In this document: in pieces, positions 19,886 to 30,344 of the stretch | Layout: every line of letters begins with the position of its first letter | Position numbering within the stretch: position 1 is the first letter of the stretch | Assembly (NCBI GenBank): GCA_032718475.1 | Contig: JAUCBJ010004360.1 | Location: 1-33,521 of the forward strand | Direction of reading: 5' to 3' | From: Nemertoderma westbladi | Taxonomy: Eukaryota > Xenacoelomorpha > Nemertodermatida > Nemertodermatidae | DNA length: 33,521 nt | Position numbers and translations under genes: made by a program | Notes under the pieces: generated by a model | What the model was told of the DNA's origin: nothing | The model's input: the letters and a program-made list of their open reading frames with translations, nothing else | Databases searched by the model: none

Positions 19886-22411
19886 ATGTTGGCCCACAAA
19901 CTGGACGGAGGTGAAGCACGGACTGATGATATTCGTTGCCATGGCGACAATGGAACTGATTTCAGAGCGATGTTGCTTCGTCCTGAGGTTCAAACAGGTT
20001 TGGAGAGGAGTGGCTTTGTAACTCCGTCCCCTATACAGTTGCAAGCTATTCCGCTAGGTCGTTGCGGACTAGATCTTATAATACAAGCGAAATCAGGCAC
20101 TGGGAAGACCTGTGTGTTTACTGTGGTTGCCTTGGAAATGATAGACTTGGAATGTAAACGACCTCAGGTGCTCGTATTAGCTCCTACAAGAGAAATTGCA
20201 GTTCAGATACATGAGGTGATATCATCGGTTGGGAGGTCTCTTACAGGACTACATTGCCATGTGTTTATTGGTGGTTTATCTGTTACAGACGATAAAAAGA
20301 GATTGAAACAGTGCCAGATTGCCATCGGCAGTCCAGGCAGAATCCGCCAACTCATTGAAATGAAAGCTCTATCTACGCAAAATATTCGATTATTCGTCAT
20401 TGATGAAGCTGATAAACTTCTAGAAGATGCAATGCAAGAGCAAGTCAATTGGATATTTTCTGCTTTGCCTGGGAAGAAGCAAGTGCTAGCACTTTCAGCG
20501 ACTTATACCGAAACTATGACTCAACATATAACTCGTTACATGGCATGTCCCCATCACGTTCGTCTAGACTCTAAACGACCAATTCTAAAAGGATTAGCGC
20601 AATACTACTCTAAAGTGCCTCTTCATCCATCGTTCCCACATCGATCCTTCGAAGCCAAGATGGAGTTATTGTTGTCCATTTTAAATAGCGCGGCATTCCA
20701 CCAGTGTCTGGTGTTTAGCAACTCCCAGCTGAGAGCTGAAGACGTCTGTCAGAGGCTGCTGGAGAAAGGTTGGCCCACAGTGTATATATCTGGTAATCTT
20801 CCACAACATCAGCGACTCCAAGCAATGAGCAAACTCAAGCAGTACCAATGTCGGGTCCTGGTCTCAACAGATTTGTCGTCCCGTGGTATAGATGCAGATA
20901 AAGTTAACCTTGTGGTCAACTTGGACGTTCCAAGTGGGTATGACACTTACCTCCACAGGATTGGGCGTGCTGGTCGTTTTGGCACCTTTGGGGCCGCTGT
21001 TACCATAGCGAACGAAGGCAGCGAATGGGAGGTTTTGGAGAGGGTAGCAAGTCGCCACTGTCTCCCACTGGTTTGTCTACCATCGCCTATTCCATCTAAC
21101 TTGGTAGAGCTGAAAACTGAAGGGAAATACGGCTTTGCTGATCATAATGATGATTCAGTGAATAAAGAGGAAGAACCAATTGATCATAAAGAAGTTCTAA
21201 CAACTGGTACTAAAAATCAAATACAAGGCAAATCCCAATTTATTTCGGATAGTCTTGAAAATAAAGTATCTAAAAAAACAAAGTCAAAGAATTATCTCCC
21301 AAGAGGTGTGCAAAAGCAATTAGGAACTCTTTTTGATGTGGGGACGCAGACAGATGAAGCGGTTGTTAATGTTAGGTCCCAATGCGACATCAAATCTCCG
21401 CTGTCTAGAAAATCTATTGAATTCTCATGTATACCCGAGTATCGTGAAACTTTTGTTGACTTCCTTGTGCGTAGTCGCATCCAACTTCCCCCTCTGTATG
21501 ACAGATTCGCCCCACTGCCTGTCAGCGTACCGAATCCTTGTCCGTTTAAAGGCGATTATGTGGAGTCCTTGAGAGAACTTGGATTGGATGTTCGAAATTG
21601 TGATGATGTATTTATTGATGGTAATGTTATAGAAGGTTCGATCAATGTCAAGGATGTGGTTGCTGATGATAAAGATGATTCAGTTGAGAGTGATGATGCT
21701 TGCGATAAAGTGTATCTCACAGATGAGTTCATGGGTTCATCTTATAATAAAGGTGGTCCTGATACGAATGCAGATATCATAGACAGCTCTGCTAATCTAG
21801 ATGTTGTTTCCCCTCAAACTGATATTATTTGTTCTAGAAGTCCAGCCGACATACTCTGTAATTCTAGAAGCACCTCACAATCGATATCTGTAGGATTAGA
21901 GGCGACGGGCGACCAAGCAGTGTCAACTAACCATTTAGTCGAACGAGCAATCCCAGGTCATCATGTATCAACCGACCCAGATCCAACAAACCCACTACAA
22001 GTGCCAAACCCAACACACACTGTAGGATTATCAAAGCCAACCAACCCAGTAGCAGTGGCACATCCAAGGAAGATGAAACATAAAAATATTAGTCTATTCA
22101 ACCCTTGGATTCCAGTTCCTAAAGAGGAGAAGATAACGGACTCAACAAGCAATGTTTTATGGCAGCAGACCAGTTGCGTAGTAACAACTCGTGATTGCCT
22201 GGAATCGATTAACCAATCAAAACACCGTATCAACTCTACCCCTTCGGTTTCAACGACTTCGCCTAGTTTATCATCGTCATCGGACGAGTGCGATAGTTCT
22301 TCTTCTGAATCATCTACCTCTTGCGATTGCGAATATGTTAGTAACCAATTGCAAAGCAATACGCACCACTTTGCCAAATTACGTAGTAACCCATATTATT
22401 ACTTTAATTGA
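19886..22411 (+). CDS. ddx20: DEAD-box RNA helicase DDX20 (Gemin3), intronless
   Basis: An 841-aa protein close in length to vertebrate DDX20 (about 820 aa). The first ATG after an in-frame TAA (19868-19870) is 19886; the codons from 19871 begin with TTG and were not used. Visible motifs: Q motif around F-V-T-P-S-P-I-Q; motif I A-K-S-G-T-G-K-T near residue 68; P-T-R-E; D-E-A-D at 173; S-A-T near 203; R-G-I-D-A-D-K; H-R-I-G-R-A-G-R near 357. The run I-P-L-G-R-C-G-L-D-L-I ahead of motif I is diagnostic of DDX20. DDX20 is a core part of the SMN-Gemin complex that builds spliceosomal snRNPs in the cytoplasm and nuclear gems. The C-terminal half is acidic, Ser-rich and poorly conserved, ending in Ser/Cys-rich sequence. 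There is no intron or disruption in 2.5 kb. It could be a retrocopy that stayed intact, or the native locus. Confidence 0.9.
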   Translation: MLAHKLDGGEARTDDIRCHGDNGTDFRAMLLRPEVQTGLERSGFVTPSPIQLQAIPLGRCGLDLIIQAKSGTGKTCVFTVVALEMIDLECKRPQVLVLAPTREIAVQIHEVISSVGRSLTGLHCHVFIGGLSVTDDKKRLKQCQIAIGSPGRIRQLIEMKALSTQNIRLFVIDEADKLLEDAMQEQVNWIFSALPGKKQVLALSATYTETMTQHITRYMACPHHVRLDSKRPILKGLAQYYSKVPLHPSFPHRSFEAKMELLLSILNSAAFHQCLVFSNSQLRAEDVCQRLLEKGWPTVYISGNLPQHQRLQAMSKLKQYQCRVLVSTDLSSRGIDADKVNLVVNLDVPSGYDTYLHRIGRAGRFGTFGAAVTIANEGSEWEVLERVASRHCLPLVCLPSPIPSNLVELKTEGKYGFADHNDDSVNKEEEPIDHKEVLTTGTKNQIQGKSQFISDSLENKVSKKTKSKNYLPRGVQKQLGTLFDVGTQTDEAVVNVRSQCDIKSPLSRKSIEFSCIPEYRETFVDFLVRSRIQLPPLYDRFAPLPVSVPNPCPFKGDYVESLRELGLDVRNCDDVFIDGNVIEGSINVKDVVADDKDDSVESDDACDKVYLTDEFMGSSYNKGGPDTNADIIDSSANLDVVSPQTDIICSRSPADILCNSRSTSQSISVGLEATGDQAVSTNHLVERAIPGHHVSTDPDPTNPLQVPNPTHTVGLSKPTNPVAVAHPRKMKHKNISLFNPWIPVPKEEKITDSTSNVLWQQTSCVVTTRDCLESINQSKHRINSTPSVSTTSPSLSSSSDECDSSSSESSTSCDCEYVSNQLQSNTHHFAKLRSNPYYYFN

Positions 22412-22948
22412 TGCGATGCTTGTTTGTAGTTGGTTAAATTTAAGATGAAATCAAGTGACACTGAATGTAAATCAATGATGTTCTTAATACATTACATGAG
22501 AAAATAGTAGAACTTTTTCTCACCAACTTGTATTTAACGCCAGTGAGGTTATTAAAGAGTCGAGAGAATTGTTCAAAAAATAAGTTACGAAATTTTGTTA
22601 CGAAAGAAAGGGAGCAGTTCCTCCACTTTTAATCTGCACTGCACCCCAAAGACAAAGACGCCAGGCACCATTACGTGAGAGATTGATGATGACATGCAGG
22701 TATTGGATAGTGAATTTGTGTTTTATAGGCTTACCTTAGCTGTTAATGCCTCCAGTGTAAAAATTTAGACAATTCAAAGGAGACACAAAAATAATAATAT
22801 AATTTTTAAGAACTCTTATAACTCTTTAAGAACAGAAATTCCATCTAAAAATAATCCGCCTAATATTTTGTGGAATAAACTATTTTGGATATAAATAAGC
22901 CTTCTGCAGTGATAGTGTTATTCCCTGAACAGGCAGTACTTTGTTAAT
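22412..22948 (+). other. DDX20 3' flank / likely 3' UTR
   Basis: AT-rich and non-coding. An AATAAA at 22874-22879 is the only clear poly(A) signal candidate, some 460 bp past the stop. The boundary with the downstream LINE fragment is not sharp. Confidence 0.45.
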
Positions 22949-24752
22949 TTGCAGGAGCTAATAAACCAACAGGTTGATGCCATCAATGATGCTGACGACA
23001 GCAGGCAATCATCCCAGGCATGGAGATCGATCAACTTGCTTGCTGGTCGAAAAAGCCAACCAACCACCAAGGTTAAGGCTGAATCATCAGCCGATTGCCT
23101 CAATGGTTGGAAGGCCCACTTTGAAAAGCTCCTCAATAATGACATGGTATTGCCTGGTAACTTTATAGAAGTAAAAGTGTCTGAGTCTGTACTCCCAGAT
23201 ATTCCTATTGGTGATATCTCCTTTGCAGACGTGAAGGCTGCTGCAAAGACCATTAAGACCAATCGTGCCAGTGGAGTAGATGGTGTTCACCCTGAGGTCT
23301 TTAAAATACCTGAGTGTTTAAAGCTCATCTATCCCATCATAGTAGACATGTACCGAACAACAAGAGTCCCACAAGAAATGAAAACAAATAAGTTGGTGCC
23401 AGTTCCCAAGAAGGGCATCCTAACACTCTATGGTTCTTTTCGGGGAATCTCATTGATCTCGATTGCTGTAAAGCTATACAATAGAATTCTATTAAATCGC
23501 ATCAGGGATCCCATTGAGAGACTGCTCCGTGGAAATCAGAATGGGTTCCGTAAAGGTCGTGGGACCATGGAGCCCATTTTGGCACTTAGAAGGATAATTG
23601 AAGAGTTATCAAAAAAGAAAGACAGGCATCTGGCTGTTCTCTTTGTTGACTTCTTCAACTCTCACTCACGTATGTTCAGCATACTTTCATTATATGGGAT
23701 TCCTGATGAAATTATTGCTGCTTTCAGATCTAGTATACGATGGTAAATCGACTAACATTTGTGTCTACTGTTGACCGCCGTCACACAGTACCATTTGAAG
23801 TGTTATCGGGCGTCCTCCAGGGAGACACACTTGCACCATTCTTGTTCATAATTGTTGTTGACTATGTTCTACGCATGTCCTTAGATCATCATAATGATGA
23901 TGAGGTGATGATAACTCCACCTACTGGCTCCAGAAGTCGAGGAAATCCTGCCAAGTACCTAACTGATCTAGACTTTGCTGATGACTTAGGAGTACTCTCA
24001 GAATCACTAGAGGGAGCCCAACGGCTCCTCGGCTCATAGAACATGCTGCTTCTAGTGTTGGTCTTTTTATTAACTCCAGAAAGACCAAAATTCTGACAGT
24101 TAACTTTGAAAGTCCTCAGCAAGTCTCTGGTCGGATGAGCATAAGCTCAAAGGATGGTATGCTTGAGCATGTGGACGACTTCTGTTACCTGGGATCATGG
24201 ATCCAGAAGTCAGGTGAGGACCTTCGAATACGTAAGGGAAAGGCATGGGCAGCCTTGAATATGCTTTCCAGGATTTGGAAGTCACCGAGAATTAATCGGA
24301 AACTTAAGGTCCGATTATTTAGAGCAGCAGTAGTTCCAGTACTCCTCTACGGGAGTCCATGCTGGGCTCTAACTGCTGAGGACACCAAATCTCTGGATGG
24401 CACATTCACAAGAATGCTACGCCGGTTTCATTGTGTCAAGTACAATGCACATATCTCCAACCAGACACTATATAACATTGGAGGTGTCTCATTGGTTCCC
24501 CCAAGGTTGACACTAGAACAAAATCGCCTCCGCTTTGCAGGACATTGCTTTCGCCGTGAGGACCAGCCAGTGCATAATCTTGTACTTTGGCAGCCTCATG
24601 GAGTGAATAAACATGGTGGACAGCCCATGACTTTCTTGAGACGCATCTTAAAGGACACTGGCCTTAAAGATGCGGATGATCTAGCAAATGTCATGGGTGA
24701 TAGGGAGTTGTGGCGGTGCAATTTTGTTGACAAGCCGGCACAGCATTCTTAA
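22949..24752 (+). pseudogene. Decayed non-LTR retrotransposon reverse transcriptase
   Basis: Three adjoining frames give one RT: 22949-23746 (linker and RT N-terminal part, with N-R-A-S-G-V-D-G-V-H-P and N-G-F-R-K-G-R-G), 23740-24039 (G-V-L-Q-G-D-T-L-A-P and L-D-F-A-D-D), and about 24041-24752 (thumb and C-terminal region with L-Y-G-S-P-C-W, R-F-A-G-H-C and a C-terminal D-T-G-L). At least two frameshifts separate them. The first catalytic motif, normally F-V-D-F-x-x-A-F-D, reads F-V-D-F-F-N-S-H-S, so a short deletion or drift has removed the catalytic region. No endonuclease domain precedes it, so it is 5' truncated. It resembles RTE/Proto2-type RTs more than CR1, but the clade is uncertain. 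Confidence 0.8.
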
Positions 24753-25326
24753 AAATGCAGCTGCAATGCAGCATGCCGATCCTAGTAGTAGTCAGTAGTT
24801 ATTGACAACCATTAAATGAGATCTGTCTTTTAGAATAATTGACTCTACAGTAATATGAGATAAGGGGATGTAGGGAGACAAGTGAAAATCTGTAGCTGGT
24901 CAATCTCTATCTGCCATATCTGGCAGGGACTTGATTTTGTTGACCAATATTGAGCAGTATTAAATATGTATGCCGTGATTACCTTTAGATCAATTAAAAA
25001 CACATTTCTTTAATGCAAATCACTTAAACTAATTAAAAACTGTAATGGAATGAGGTATGGTGATTCCTGCAGAATAATTTTTATGTACAATTAATTTACT
25101 TTTTTTAAGTAGAAATTAAGTAATTTCCATGAAACACACTGCTGAAAACGCTGTTTTTTGCTTGCAATTAACAAAATTAACTAATTAAATGCTTTTATCT
25201 TAGCTTCTCGAAGGCCACACGTAAATTCAACTTATAAACTTTTGCCGGACTACATGTGTACCAAGTTTGGTTATATTTCATTGGTCGAGTTGTTAACGTT
25301 AAAATATTTAACACAAATATTGGGGG
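24753..25326. other. Non-coding AT-rich spacer
   Basis: Probably the 3' tail of the preceding LINE fragment and unique sequence up to the G-rich array. No ORF, RNA or repeat structure was recognised. Confidence 0.5.
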
Positions 25327-26070
25327 CTCCGTGTACGAGGTGGAGGGGGGGGGTTCCGTGTACGACGACGAAAGGGGGGTTCCGTGTACGAGGGCGGGGG
25401 GGGGGGGGGTCCGTGTACGACGGCGGAGGGAGGTTTCCATGTACTACGACGGAGGGGGGTTTCCATGTACGACGACGGAGGGGGGGGGGTTCCGAGTACG
25501 ACGACGGAGGGGGGTTTCTATGTACGACGACGGAGGGGGGGGAGGTTCCGAGTAAGATGACGGAGGGGGGTTTCCGTGTACGACGACGGAGGGGGGGGGG
25601 GGGTTCCGTGTACGACGACGGAGGGGGGGGGGGGGGGGTTCCGAGTACGACGACGGAGGGGGGTTTCCGTGTACGACGACGGAGGGGGGTTTCCATGTAC
25701 GACGACGGAGGGGGGTTTCCATGTACGACGACGGAGGGGGGGGGGGGTTCCGAGTACGACGACGGAGGGGGGTTTCCATGTACGACGACGGAGGGGGGGG
25801 AGGTTCCGAGTAAGATGACGGAGGGGGGTTTCCGTGTACGACGACGGAGGGGGGGGGGGGGGGTTCCGTGTACGACGACGGAGGGGGGGGGGGGGGGGGT
25901 TCCGAGTACGACGACGACGGAGGGGGGTTTCCGTGTACGACGACGGAGGGGGGTTTCCATGTACGACGACGGAGGGGGGGGGGGGTTCCGAGTACGACGA
26001 CGGAGGGGGGGGGGGGGGGGGTTCCGTGTACGACGACGGAGGGGGGGTTCCGTGTACGACGACGGAGGGG
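25327..26070 (+). repeat. G-rich minisatellite, left array (about 26 units)
   Basis: The unit is TTCCGTGTACGACGACGGAG followed by 4 to 18 G (roughly 25-40 bp). Variants carry GAGTACG, ATGTACG or GAGTAAGATG. A higher-order repeat of nine units (about 258 bp) is visible: the GAGTAAGATGACGG variant recurs at about 25549 and 25807 with the same order of neighbours. The long open frames across it, rich in Arg/Gly/Pro, follow from the repeat lacking stops and are not genes. Confidence 0.95.
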
Positions 26071-28036
26071 TAGATAGATTTATTTATACATTATGTAAAA
26101 ACAATAACAAATACACCAAACAATGTACCGGTATAAAGGTATTGTCCAACATAACATATAGGATTACCCCTAAAGCTTTGCAGCTTATTTCCAAGGGGGT
26201 CCTTTATGTTACTTGGTTACAAATACAATATTACACTACAAGTCATCTGGAGTTAGGTGGTGCCTAGGTTTGTAGTCTTTAATAAATCGTACTACTTTAT
26301 TCTGAGCTACTTGTAATTTACATTTAAGCTGTTTGGTTAAGCCTTCATACCAAGAAGAGCACGCATAGTCCATGTGACACTGTATTAAAGAAGAGCAAAG
26401 TAACTTGCGGGAGTCGGTGTTCAAACTATTTTTATTTCTGTATAGAAACCTAAGCCTACTGTTAACTTTCGAGAAAATATTTTTCACTGTACTTTCTCCT
26501 GATAAGCAGTTATCCAATGTGGCGCCTAAATATTTAACTTCCTTTTTATTTTCAATCTTATGTCCATTACTAGTGACTTCAAACTTAGTTACCTTCTTTA
26601 ACTTTCTTTTGGAACCAAACAAAATACTTTCAGTTTTACCGTAGTGAATGGATAGCTTATTATCAACCAACCACTCATTACAGGATTCTAGAACTGCACT
26701 TAACTTTTGGGAAATATGGATAGGATCTTTATGAGAGAAAATAAGAGCACTGTCATCGGCATATAAAATGAGTTTAAAATCGGGATCTATACTACTTATC
26801 ATATCATTTACATAGCATACAAAAAGCAGAGGACCTAATATACTACCTTGCGGTACACCACAGGTAATCTCTTGTACAGTTGACAGCGATTTGCTAATGA
26901 CTACAGTTTGACCTCTGTCTGACAGGTAGGACTTGAACCAGTCTATAGAACCTACACCCATCAGGCCCAACTTACCAAGCAGAATTTCGTGATCTACAGT
27001 ATCGAAAGCCTTTTGTAGGTCCAACATTACCATACCAGTATATAAACCCTTTGCGTTATTACATCTATTTGTATCAGTTAAGTTAATACAGTAAGGCAGG
27101 TGTCTGTAGAATATGATTTACGAAAACCGGACTGAAGTTCATAGATCAGATTTAGCCTACTAAGATGTGCCTCCAGCTGTAGAAAAACAGAACGTTCTAG
27201 AATTTTAGATACAATACTTAAGATACTAACAGGTCTGTAATTACAGGGTTCTACTTTACTATTCTTTTTATACAGAGGAACAACCTTAGCTAATTTCAGT
27301 TCGTCTGGTACTACGTTATCTACGATAGAGTAATTAATAATAAAAGTAATAGGCACTTTAAGTACTTCAGCACCATCCTTAAGAAAACGGGCAGGTATTA
27401 GATCTAGACCGGTACTTTTTGAGGCTGATAGGCTAAGTAGATTTTTAAAAACGAAATCCTCAGAAACGGGTTTTAAAAATAACTTTTCTAAATAAAAATT
27501 ATTTAGAGTTTCGGACCCTATACTATATTTATTACTTGATAACGGTAATTTCTTAACTAAATTAGAGGCAACGTTAGTAAAATAATTATTAAATAAATTA
27601 CTAACTAGAGTATGATCATGAATCAGCTCACCGTTATCTTGCAGAACAATATTCGATTTAGATTTAAGGTTTTTATAACCTAAAGATTTTAGGGTAGACC
27701 ATAGACTTTTTGGATTATCTTTATTCTCACTTATTTTGTTGTACAAATATTCAGATTTAGCTTTTTTTATTTCCCGTTGGACAAGGTTTCTATATTTGCA
27801 GTAATTATAATAATCAGCTAAAACACGGTATTTCCTAAATTTATACAAATAGTTATCTCTTTCTCTGATATTACTAAGAATACCCGAGGTCATCCAGGGC
27901 TCAGTGCGTTGTTTAAGACTAATTTCTTTAATTGGTGCTACAGTATTAAGTGCCTTTAAAAATATATCTTTAAAAACAGTGTACGCAAGGTTAATGTCAG
28001 CGGCCTTAAAACAGGGTTCCCAGTCAGAATTAATCC
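26070..28036 (-). mobile_element. 5'-truncated CR1-like LINE inserted in the G-rich minisatellite
   Basis: An RT-bearing fragment read on the minus strand, with minisatellite units directly on both sides. Its 5' end is cut within the linker between endonuclease and RT; its 3' end, after an AT-rich 3' UTR of about 165 bp, lies at the array edge. The shape is that of an ordinary 5'-truncated LINE insertion. A target duplication cannot be recognised, because both flanks are the same repeat. Confidence 0.82.
26236..28035 (-). pseudogene. CR1-like reverse transcriptase, one frameshift
   Basis: The frame opens at the array border (28035) with a W-E-P-C-F...A-D-I-N linker, then E-P-W-M-T and the RT domain: S-K-S-T-G-L-D, Y-K-K...P-C-N-Y-R-P-V-S-I-L, S-G-F-R-K (27893-27078). 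After a single-base frameshift near 27072-27078 it continues in 27033-26236 with [22 protein letters not shown] and Y-A-D-D, then the thumb region up to the stop. The catalytic Asp residues are all kept, and the only lesions seen are the frameshift and the missing 5' part, so the copy is fairly young. It is a different family from the LINE at 29223-33521. Confidence 0.85.
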
Positions 28037-28807
28037 GTGTACGACGACGGAGGGGGGGGCGGGGGGGGGGGTTCCGAGTACGACGACGGAGGGGGGGTTT
28101 CCGTGTACGACGACGGAGGGGGGGGGGGGGTTCCGTGTACGGCGACGGAGGGGGGGTTCTGTGTACGACGACGGAGGGGGGGTTCCTTGTACGACGACGG
28201 AGGGGGGGGTTCCGTGTACGACGATGGAGGGGGGGGGGGGGGGTTCCGTGTACGACGACGTAGGGGGGTTCCGAGTACGACGACGGAGGGGGGGTTCCGT
28301 GTACGACGGCGGAAGGGGGCTCCGAGTACGACGACGGAGGGGGGTTTCTGTGTACGACGACGGAGGGGGGGGTTCCGTGTACGACGACGGAGGGGGGGGG
28401 TTCCGTGTACGACGATGGAGGGGGGGGGGGGGTTCCGTGTACGCCGACGGAGGGGGGGTTCCGAGTACGACGACGGAGGCGGGTTTCCGTGTACGACGAC
28501 GGAAGCGGGTTCCGAGTACGACGACGGAGGGGGGGGGTCCTTGTACGACGACGGAGGGGGGGTTCCGTGTACGACGACGGAGGGGGGGTCCTTGTACGAC
28601 GACGGAGGGGGGGGGGTCAGTGTGCGATGACGGAGGGGGGGTTCCGTGTACGACGACGGAAGGGGGTTTCCGTGTACGACGACGGAAGGGGGTTCCGAGT
28701 ACGACGACGGAGGGGGGTTCCGAGTACGACGACGGAGGAGGGTTTCCATGTACGACGACGGAGGGGGGGGGGGGGGGGGGGGGGTTCCGTGTACGACGAC
28801 GGAAGGG
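28037..28807 (+). repeat. G-rich minisatellite, right array (about 28 units)
   Basis: The same unit as 25327-26070, with its own variants (CTTGTACG, GATGGAG, GCCGACGG, GGAAG and GGCGG changes). G runs reach 20 or more near 28762-28784. It continues the left array across the LINE insertion. Confidence 0.95.
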
Positions 28808-29222
28808 GTGTAAAAGCCTTTGCTGAATTGCCCCGTTATTTTTATTATCTTTTACATTAAAATACTCTGTAGTTGATTTAATAAGTGTAAGAGACCGTAT
28901 TATTGCTGTATCGGTGTTTTTAGAGGATCTAAGACCTATTTCCTCCGTATGTGTACTGTGAAAGGCATATTTTATGATTCTATGGCAATTCGTGACGCAA
29001 AGGGGTGATAGCTACTCTTGAACAGTAGTTACTATGACTACGGTTAACAGCTGACATTCATACGTGTTGATTTCCTTTGTTCTACGGCGTCTCTCAGTTC
29101 AGTCAGCCAATTAGATCATCCTCATCCATGTTACATTACTGCAACAGTGTATTGCTGTAGTGTGTTGGACTTCAGACTATTTATCCTACTAACTAACTGA
29201 ACTTATACTGTCTGACTGTTAT
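28808..29222 (+). other. Spacer, probably including the 5' UTR of the CR1-like LINE
   Basis: No plus-strand gene. The minus strand is open from 29011 to the array edge (about 68 codons), but the peptide is not recognised and has no start in the open part. The LINE 5' boundary cannot be placed without a second copy. Confidence 0.45.
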
Positions 29223-30344
29223 ATGATATTCGAGAAATTCCGCAACGATAAACACAACGCTGCAACGGATGCAACCTACAATCTGACAATGACGCCCCCT
29301 AACAATAAAGTAAAGGCGAAAAAAAATATGGCGTCATCGCGAAGATCTGAGATACCGGTACCGGACATGTCAAAGATGATTAGTTGCGACATATGTTCGG
29401 GTTTCTTTCTGGATGAAGCAACATACGAAAGCCACAATACTCACTGTCAGGGCTCAATCTTCGTAGAACCTCCCAGCGCCTGCAGCCACTGCAACAAATC
29501 TGTATCCGGCAACAATTGTTTAGGCTGCGAAATTTGTGGATCGTGGATCCATGCTGCTTGCCTCAAACTATCAAATGCTGAAATACAAATCTTAGCCAAA
29601 TGCAAGAACTGTAAAATCGTCTGTTCTCCCTGCGAGTCTAAAGGAAAACTATCGATAGAGGACGGCACCAGCCCCGGTCCTAAACAACTAGAGTCCATGA
29701 TATCTAACCTGAAATCTTCTCTAAAAGACGACTTCGATTTACTTAACAGTGAATTGATATCTCTTCGAAACAACAACAGTAGTTCCAACCATTGGACGAC
29801 AGTCGACGGAAAGAAAAAGAACAGCAATAACAGAGTCAACCAGCAGCATCAACCTCTGACGCTTGATGATGTCTCCCGAGAGGTGGGCGAACAGAAAAAG
29901 CGGCAGAACAACTTAGTTATTCGGGGGTTTGCTCTACCCGAAGAATCTTCTGAGGATGTTCAATGCTTGACAACGTTCCTTCAGGATAACTTCGTAGTGG
30001 CTGCACCACTGAAAAAAGTACTCTACAGACGCCCAGCAAGAACGGTCGACGGTGTCGACAAATGTTCCACTGTAATTGTGGAGCTCTCCTCTCTCGAGAT
30101 CAAGTCCACAATTCTCCGGAAAAAGTCAACACTGAAAGACTTGGCTTCTGGCATATATATCTCTCAGGACCTCACCCCCCTTCAATCAGAGCAAGCCTAT
30201 CTACGGCGCAAATCGATCCGTGAGAATAGGAGACAAAGTACTTCAACCGAACCCCGGCGTTCTACCACCCGCCCAGCACAGAATGACACTGACACAGCTT
30301 CTGCTTCTGGTACTAATTCTGTACCGGTGCAGGGAAACCAGTAA
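29223..30344 (+). CDS. CR1-like LINE ORF1 protein (PHD finger plus RRM-like region)
   Basis: 373 residues. A Cys2/His-type finger lies at C55-C58...H71-C75. It is followed by a PHD finger with C87-C90, C102-C105, W108, H110-C113 and C127-C130, the C4HC3 pattern found in ORF1 of many CR1/L2 elements. A hydrophilic stretch then leads to residues 218-330 (E-V-G-E-Q-K-K-R-Q-N-N-L-V-I-R-G and later positions), which resemble the esterase-free, RRM-like chaperone region of LINE ORF1 proteins. The product would coat the element RNA in the ribonucleoprotein. The C-terminal end is Ser/Thr/Arg-rich. The last codons carry a slippery heptamer (30332-30338). Start is the first ATG of the frame; M23 or M36 are possible alternatives. 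Confidence 0.83.
   Translation: MIFEKFRNDKHNAATDATYNLTMTPPNNKVKAKKNMASSRRSEIPVPDMSKMISCDICSGFFLDEATYESHNTHCQGSIFVEPPSACSHCNKSVSGNNCLGCEICGSWIHAACLKLSNAEIQILAKCKNCKIVCSPCESKGKLSIEDGTSPGPKQLESMISNLKSSLKDDFDLLNSELISLRNNNSSSNHWTTVDGKKKNSNNRVNQQHQPLTLDDVSREVGEQKKRQNNLVIRGFALPEESSEDVQCLTTFLQDNFVVAAPLKKVLYRRPARTVDGVDKCSTVIVELSSLEIKSTILRKKSTLKDLASGIYISQDLTPLQSEQAYLRRKSIRENRRQSTSTEPRRSTTRPAQNDTDTASASGTNSVPVQGNQ
30332..30338 (+). promoter_or_regulatory. Candidate -1 ribosomal frameshift site (GGGAAAC) between ORF1 and ORF2
   Basis: In the ORF1 frame the bases divide as G GGA AAC, the X-XXY-YYZ register. One CAG codon and the ORF1 TAA (30342-30344) follow. Slipping back one base reads GGG AAA and continues straight into the ORF2 frame, which is open from 30317. 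No strong stem-loop was recognised in the next 60 bases, although a pseudoknot could be missed by eye. Confidence 0.5.

Noticed and set aside
25242-26267. Long plus- and minus-strand frames over the left G-rich array (Arg/Gly- or Pro/Arg-rich proteins)
   Set aside because: All frames are open simply because the repeat unit has no stop codon; G-run lengths vary by single bases, so no frame is conserved between units.
28030-28860. Similar long frames over the right array
   Set aside because: Same reason: repeat translation without a conserved frame.
28808-29011. Minus-strand open stretch next to the right array as the missing 5' part of the LINE at 26070-28036
   Set aside because: Its translation does not resemble a CR1 endonuclease-RT linker, and it has no recognisable domain.
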